In this document: positions 59,424 through 64,000 of the stretch, in pieces | How positions within the stretch are numbered: position 1 is the first letter of the stretch | Layout: each line of letters begins with the position of its first letter | Source: TOLSYN sp963849065 | Lineage (GTDB): Bacteria; Acidobacteriota; Terriglobia; Terriglobales; Acidobacteriaceae | DNA: 64,000 nt | Direction of reading: 5' to 3' | Assembly (NCBI GenBank): GCA_963849065.1 | Contig: CAWKFM010000002.1 | Coordinates: 558,001-622,000 of the forward strand | Translations under genes and position numbers: made by a program | The notes under the pieces: generated by a model | The model's database searches: none | The model's input: the letters and a program-made list of their open reading frames with translations, nothing else | What the model was told of the DNA's origin: nothing

Positions 59424-62400
59424 TTATTGGCTAGCTAAAGTTAGCGTCACGCTGCCCACACTCGTGCCTGCCGGAGCAAGCAGCACGGTGTATGTTCCGG
59501 TAACAGGCAGCACTGCGGCATTGATGAACCCGGTCGTGGTGTTGACCTGCGTGCTGCTCAGAACGCTCCCGTCCGGATCCAAAACATAGGCGTACAAATT
59601 CCATTCCGGGAAAGTCGAGTTCGTCAGCTCCAGACTCACCGACAGCCCAGCCGTCCCGCTGAATGTCAGTTGCACGTTCTGCCCAGGGGTGTTGGTGGTC
59701 ACCGTCACTGGTGTGCCCGGAGTGATGGTTCCCACCTGGTTATTGAACAGGAACAAGGTCACCGTCACGCTGCCCACACTCGTGCCCGCCGGAGCGAGCA
59801 GCACGGTGTATGTTCCGGTAACAGGCAGCACTGCGGCATTGATGAACCCGGTCGTGGTGTTGACCTGCGTGCTGCTCAGAACGCTCCCGTCCGGATCCAA
59901 AACATAGGCGTACAAATTCCATTCCGGGAAAGTCGAGTTCGTCAGTTCCAGACTCACCGACTGCCCTGCCGTCCCGCTGAATGTCAGTTGCACATTCTGC
60001 CCAGGGGTATTGGTGGTCACCGTCACTGGCGTGCCCGGCGGCGCCGGGCTCGGAGTGATGGTTCCCACCTGGTTATTGAAGAGGAACAGGGTCACCGTCA
60101 CGCTGCCCACACTCGTGCCCGCCGGAGCAAGCAGCACAGTGTAGGTTCCGGTAACAGGCAGCACGGCGGCATTGATGAACCCGGTCGTGGTGTCGACCTG
60201 CGTGCTGCTCAGAACGCTCCCGTCCGGAGCCAAAACATAGGCGTACAAATTCCATTCCGGGAAAGTCGAGTTCGTCAGTTCCAGACTCACCGACTGCCCT
60301 GCCGTCCCGCTGAATGTCAGTTGCACATTCTGCCCAGGGGTATTGGTGGTCACCGTCACTGGCGTGCCCGGCGGCGCCGGGCTCGGAGTGATGGTTCCCA
60401 CCTCGTTATTGAAGAGGAACAGGGTCACCGTCACGCTGCCCACACTCGTGCCCGCCGGAGCAAGCAGCACGGTGTAGGTTCCGGTAACAGGCAGCACGGC
60501 GGCATTGATGAACCCGGTCGTGGTGTCGACCTGCGTGCTGCTCAGAACGCTCCCGTCCGGAGCCAAAACATAGGCGTACAAATTCCATTCCGGGAAAGTC
60601 GAGTTCGTCAGTTCCAGACTCACCGACTGCCCTGCCGTCCCGCTGAATGTCAGTTGCACATTCTGCCCAGGGGTATTGGTGGTCACCGTCACTGGCGTGC
60701 CCGGCGGCGCCGGGCTCGGAGTGATGGTTCCCACCTCGTTATTGAAGAGGAACAGGGTCACCGTCACGCTGCCCACACTCGTGCCCGCCGGAGCAAGCAG
60801 CACGGTGTAGGTTCCGGTAACAGGCAGCACGGCGGCATTGATGAACCCGGTCGTGGTGTCGACCTGCGTGCTGCTCAGAACGCTCCCGTCCGGAGCCAAA
60901 ACATAGGCGTACAAATTCCATTCCGGGAAAGTCGAGTTCGTCAGTTCCAGACTCACCGACTGCCCTGCCGTCCCGCTGAATGTCAGTTGCACATTCTGCC
61001 CAGGGGTATTGGTGGTCACCGTCACTGGCGTGCCCGGCGGCGCCGGGCTCGGAGTGATGGTTCCCACCTGGTTATTGAAGAGGAACAGGGTCACCGTCAC
61101 GCTGCCCGTATCGGCACCCTGCGGGGCGATCACCACCGTGTAGGTGCCGCTCGCCGGCAAGGTCACGGTCGGGATAAATCCCGTGCTGCTGTTGCACAGG
61201 CTTGTGCTTCCGAGTTGTCTCCCATCCGGCGCCAGAAGGGAAACGACAGGAGAATCGCAACTTGGATAGGTGGAATTGGTTAGCAGCAGGCTAGCCTGCT
61301 GCCCCGCAGTCCCACTGAATGTCAGTTGCACGTTCTGCCCAGGCGTGTTGGTGGTCACCGTTACCGGCGTTCCCGGCAGCGCCGAACTCGGAGTGATGGT
61401 ACCCACCTGGTCGTTGGTCAGGAACAATGTGAGCGTCACGCTCCCCGTATCTGCATCCTGCGGGGAGATCACCACCGTGTAGGTTCCGCTCGCCGGCATG
61501 GACACTGGACCGATATATCCCGAGGAACCGCACACGTATGCGTAACTCAAGTAACTCAATTGGCTCCCATCCGGATTCAGAATCCAGGCGGACAGGCAGT
61601 CTGGATAGGTGGAATTGGTTAGCAACAGAGTGGCCTGCTGCCCCGCCGTCCCGCTAAAGGTCTGCAGCACACTCTGCCCTGGTATATTAATGGTCACCGT
61701 CACTGGCGTACCTGGCAGTGCCGAACTCGGAGTGATGGTACCCACCTGATTGTTGAACAGGAACAGGGTTAGCGACACGCTACCCGTGTCTGCACCCTGC
61801 GGATCGATCACCACAGTGTAGGTTCCGCTGGCCGGCAAGGTCACTGGACCGATATATCCCGAACCGCACACGTATGCGTAACTCAATTGGCTCCCATCTG
61901 GATTCAGAATCCAGGCGGACAGGCAGTCTGGATAGGTGGAATTGGCCAGCAACACAGTGGCCTGCTGGCCCGCCGTCCCGCTAAACGTCAGCTCCACGTT
62001 CTGCCCCGGAGTGTTGATAGTCACCGTCACTGGCGTACCCGGCAGTGACGAACTAGGCGTAATTATCCCCGTCTGGTCGTTGGTCAGGAACAAGGTGAGC
62101 GTTACGCTCCCCGTGTCTGCACCTTGCGGGGCGATCACCACCGTGTAGGATCCGCTCATCGGCAAGGTTAGCGACGGGATCAATCCCGTGCTGCTGTTGC
62201 ACAGGCTTGTGCTTCCGAGTTGGCTCCCATCCGGCGCCAGAATGGAAACGACAGGAGAATCGCAACTTGGATAGGTGGAATTGGTTAGCAACAGAGTAGC
62301 CTGCTGGCCCGCCATCCCGCTAAACGTCAGCTCCACGTTCTGTCCCGGCGTGTTAGTGATCACCGTTACTGGCGTACCCGGCAGCGCCGAACTTGGGGTA

Positions 62401-64000
62401 ATGGTCCCCGTCTGGTCGTTGGTCAGGAACAAGGTGAGCGTTACGCTCCCCGTGTCTCCGCCCTGCGGATCGATCACCACCGTGTAGGTTCCGCTCACCG
62501 GCAGGGTCACCGACGGTATAAATCCCGTGCTGCTGTTGCACAGGTATGTGCCGCTGAGCTGGGTTCCATCTGGCGCCAGAATGGAAACGACAGGAGACCC
62601 GCAACTTGGATAGGTGGAATTGGTTAGCAACACAGTGGCCTGCTGGCCCGCCGTCCCGCTGAATGTCAGCTCCACGTTCTGTCCCGGAGTGTTGGTAGTC
62701 ACCGTTACTGGCGTACCCGGCAGCGCAGAACTCGGAGTGATGGTACCCACCTGGTCGTTGGTCAGGAACAAGGTGAGCGTCACGCTGCCCGTGTCTGCAC
62801 CCTGCGGATCGATCACCACCGTGTAGGTTCCGCTCACCGGCAGGGTCACCGACGGTATAAATCCCGTGCTGGTAAAGCATTGGTATATGTTACCCAGTTG
62901 GCTCCCATCTGGATTCAGAATGTAGGCGTACAGGCAGCCTGGATAGGTGGAACTGGTCAGCAACACAGTGGCCTGCTGCCCCGCCGTCCCACTGAACGTC
63001 AGCTCCACATTCTGTCCCGGCGTGTTGGTGGTCACCGTTACTGGATTACCCGGCACCGCCGAGCTCGGAACGATAGTTCCGGTCACATCGGTTGCGTTGT
63101 CGAGGTTCAGGGTGATGCTACCTGTGCAGGTTGGACAACCGCTGATTACAAGAATGGTGTACGTTCCTGTGGACGGCAGGAGCGTACCGTAAAGATAACC
63201 TCCGGTCGTGTTCACACCGGTCTGCACCAACTGAGAGCCGTTTGGACTTTCGATGGCTACTGTAGCGCCACTCAACGTGCCGCTGATTGGCAAGCTAACC
63301 CGTTGCCCGGCGATTCCGTCGAAGACCACCATGCCGATTTGACCGCCAGTCGAAATGGTGCCGGTAAATACGCCACCGATAGTCATACGCCCAGTGAAGG
63401 CTACGCTAGCGGGTGTATAACCTGAGGGCGGTATGAAGAAATCATTTGCGCTAACAGCGGTGCCCGCGGAAGTCCCGACCGTGATGCGCCCAGAGCCCGC
63501 ACCTGTTGGTACACTCGTCGAGATGCTCGTCGATGATGCGGCACTAATTGTCGAGAAAACGATATTAAACTGCACTCTGTCATTGAACGGAACATCGAAA
63601 TTGGTTCCCGCTATAGTGACCGCGGTGCCAACATTCGCAATGGATGGCGTAAAACTGCTAATCGTCGGAGCACCGGTAGAGCTTGTCACCGTAAAAAGCG
63701 TGCTGCTGGTCGCCGAGCCAACCGGCGTGGTCACACTAATCGTTCCGCTGGCCGCTCCTGTTGGAACGGTCGTAACCAATTCCGTGGCAGTCGCTGATGT
63801 CACCACCGCACGCGTGCCGTCAAAGCTGACCGTATTTTGACTCGCGGTTGTACTGAACCCCGTCCCTTCGATGGTGACCGTCGTGCCAACCGGACCGCTC
63901 TCTGGAGTGAAGCCCAGAATCGCCGCTTGCCCGGAAGTGGCCCGGGAGATGGCCACAATGTTCCCCACCGGATCGTAGCTGTATCCCGCCGCGCCCTGCA
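59424..64000 (-). CDS. Giant repeat exoprotein (YD segment, IPT/TIG, 11 PPC-like repeats), 5' end off the right edge
   Basis: At least 1525 residues. The frame is open to the right edge, and the first residues seen, QGAAGYSYDPVGNIVAISRA, are a YD/RHS repeat, so a start at 63968 is not real and the protein begins outside the window. Two IPT/TIG domains follow (GFTPESGPVGTTVTIEGTGF; SFTPSIANVGTAVTIAGTNF), then one divergent and eleven regular units of about 111 residues, each with GTPVTVTTNTPGQN, a hydrophobic LTNSTYP core and SGTYTVVIDPQG, ending in TLASQ. Units 7-11 are nearly identical. It ends 12 bases before the related 258-residue protein. Confidence 0.88.
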   Translation of the reverse strand, partial: QGAAGYSYDPVGNIVAISRATSGQAAILGFTPESGPVGTTVTIEGTGFSTTASQNTVSFDGTRAVVTSATATELVTTVPTGAASGTISVTTPVGSATSSTLFTVTSSTGAPTISSFTPSIANVGTAVTIAGTNFDVPFNDRVQFNIVFSTISAASSTSISTSVPTGAGSGRITVGTSAGTAVSANDFFIPPSGYTPASVAFTGRMTIGGVFTGTISTGGQIGMVVFDGIAGQRVSLPISGTLSGATVAIESPNGSQLVQTGVNTTGGYLYGTLLPSTGTYTILVISGCPTCTGSITLNLDNATDVTGTIVPSSAVPGNPVTVTTNTPGQNVELTFSGTAGQQATVLLTSSTYPGCLYAYILNPDGSQLGNIYQCFTSTGFIPSVTLPVSGTYTVVIDPQGADTGSVTLTLFLTNDQVGTITPSSALPGTPVTVTTNTPGQNVELTFSGTAGQQATVLLTNSTYPSCGSPVVSILAPDGTQLSGTYLCNSSTGFIPSVTLPVSGTYTVVIDPQGGDTGSVTLTLFLTNDQTGTITPSSALPGTPVTVITNTPGQNVELTFSGMAGQQATLLLTNSTYPSCDSPVVSILAPDGSQLGSTSLCNSSTGLIPSLTLPMSGSYTVVIAPQGADTGSVTLTLFLTNDQTGIITPSSSLPGTPVTVTINTPGQNVELTFSGTAGQQATVLLANSTYPDCLSAWILNPDGSQLSYAYVCGSGYIGPVTLPASGTYTVVIDPQGADTGSVSLTLFLFNNQVGTITPSSALPGTPVTVTINIPGQSVLQTFSGTAGQQATLLLTNSTYPDCLSAWILNPDGSQLSYLSYAYVCGSSGYIGPVSMPASGTYTVVISPQDADTGSVTLTLFLTNDQVGTITPSSALPGTPVTVTTNTPGQNVQLTFSGTAGQQASLLLTNSTYPSCDSPVVSLLAPDGRQLGSTSLCNSSTGFIPTVTLPASGTYTVVIAPQGADTGSVTVTLFLFNNQVGTITPSPAPPGTPVTVTTNTPGQNVQLTFSGTAGQSVSLELTNSTFPEWNLYAYVLAPDGSVLSSTQVDTTTGFINAAVLPVTGTYTVLLAPAGTSVGSVTVTLFLFNNEVGTITPSPAPPGTPVTVTTNTPGQNVQLTFSGTAGQSVSLELTNSTFPEWNLYAYVLAPDGSVLSSTQVDTTTGFINAAVLPVTGTYTVLLAPAGTSVGSVTVTLFLFNNEVGTITPSPAPPGTPVTVTTNTPGQNVQLTFSGTAGQSVSLELTNSTFPEWNLYAYVLAPDGSVLSSTQVDTTTGFINAAVLPVTGTYTVLLAPAGTSVGSVTVTLFLFNNQVGTITPSPAPPGTPVTVTTNTPGQNVQLTFSGTAGQSVSLELTNSTFPEWNLYAYVLDPDGSVLSSTQVNTTTGFINAAVLPVTGTYTVLLAPAGTSVGSVTVTLFLFNNQVGTITPGTPVTVTTNTPGQNVQLTFSGTAGLSVSLELTNSTFPEWNLYAYVLDPDGSVLSSTQVNTTTGFINAAVLPVTGTYTVLLAPAGTSVGSVTLTLASQ
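59437..63110. repeat. Eleven tandem 333-bp repeats
   Basis: Units start at spacing of 333 bases: clear near-identical copies begin near 59752, 60085, 60418, 60751 and 61084. The three between 60085 and 61084 differ by only a few bases. The last unit (59437-59752) lacks 15 bases, removing SPAPP. Units further right have diverged more. Confidence 0.9.
61084..63110. repeat. Older, diverged half of the repeat array
   Basis: Six units (spacing about 330-340 bases) carry the SSALPGTPVTVTTN and STYP-x-C sequence types and alternate between Cys-containing (CDSPVVS; DCLSAWI) loops. They share the frame and phase of the nearly identical group, and look like the source from which it expanded. Confidence 0.7.

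Noticed and set aside
59670..61283. 537-codon plus-strand frame through the repeat array
   Set aside because: Because the unit length (333) is a multiple of three, any stop-free antisense frame is repeated along the array; it carries no independent signal.
59437..63110. Repeat array considered as a CRISPR-like locus
   Set aside because: Units are 333 bp, in frame and coding for Ig-like domains; no cas genes or unique spacers.

Overview
The window looks like an Acidobacteriota chromosome (Terriglobia-like). This is an inference from the protein families, not from a marker gene: a TonB-dependent receptor with an N-terminal carboxypeptidase-regulatory-like domain, several Ala-rich coiled-coil porins, BNR/sortilin-type propellers, and giant RHS and Ig-like secreted proteins in a GC-rich background. 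No rRNA and no complete tRNA is visible.

Layout. 1-5035: two outer-membrane porin genes on the minus strand, separated by a complete insertion sequence with terminal repeats and a 7-bp target duplication. 5368-10890: a TOBE-domain regulator, a small exported protein, and an RND efflux pair (locus A). 11035-18747: another porin (minus), then a molybdate/tungstate-flavoured cluster on the plus strand: an XRE regulator fused to a PBP-like ligand domain, a TonB-dependent receptor with a long structured 5' leader, and a ModA/WtpA-like binding protein. 19294-23260: an OmpA-like protein and a BNR-repeat protein. 23817-33113: locus B, a second porin / small exported protein / adaptor / RND array, here with an RraA-like gene and a TolC-like outer-membrane factor. 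Loci A and B are paralogous arrays. Their two MKSYQKI porins share a 5' leader and an N-terminal module but carry different barrels.

33114-45665 is a mobile-element graveyard: a complete group II intron, the 3' half of tRNA-Glu with a 15-bp direct repeat, remnants of NUDIX, SRAP and resolvase genes, a second group II intron fragment, a truncated IS66 nested in an IS3 element, and a further IS66 copy with an intact 8-bp target duplication but damaged genes. A few ordinary genes (a DUF6804-like membrane protein and a PAP2 phosphatase) survive among them.

45666-51906 is a minus-strand gene set: a RidA-like protein, a TolB-type protein with one CxxCH, a YVTN propeller diheme cytochrome, and an unusual exported fusion of a two-component-type propeller with a Leu/Ile/Val-type binding protein. 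52410-64000 carries an RHS/YD-repeat exoprotein followed by two small membrane proteins, and a giant Ig-like/YD protein with eleven 111-residue repeats, some almost identical at DNA level; it runs off the right edge.

The most interesting candidates are the TonB-linked Mo/W oxyanion module, the shared leader plus N-terminal module of two different porins, and the propeller/binding-protein fusion in its cytochrome operon.
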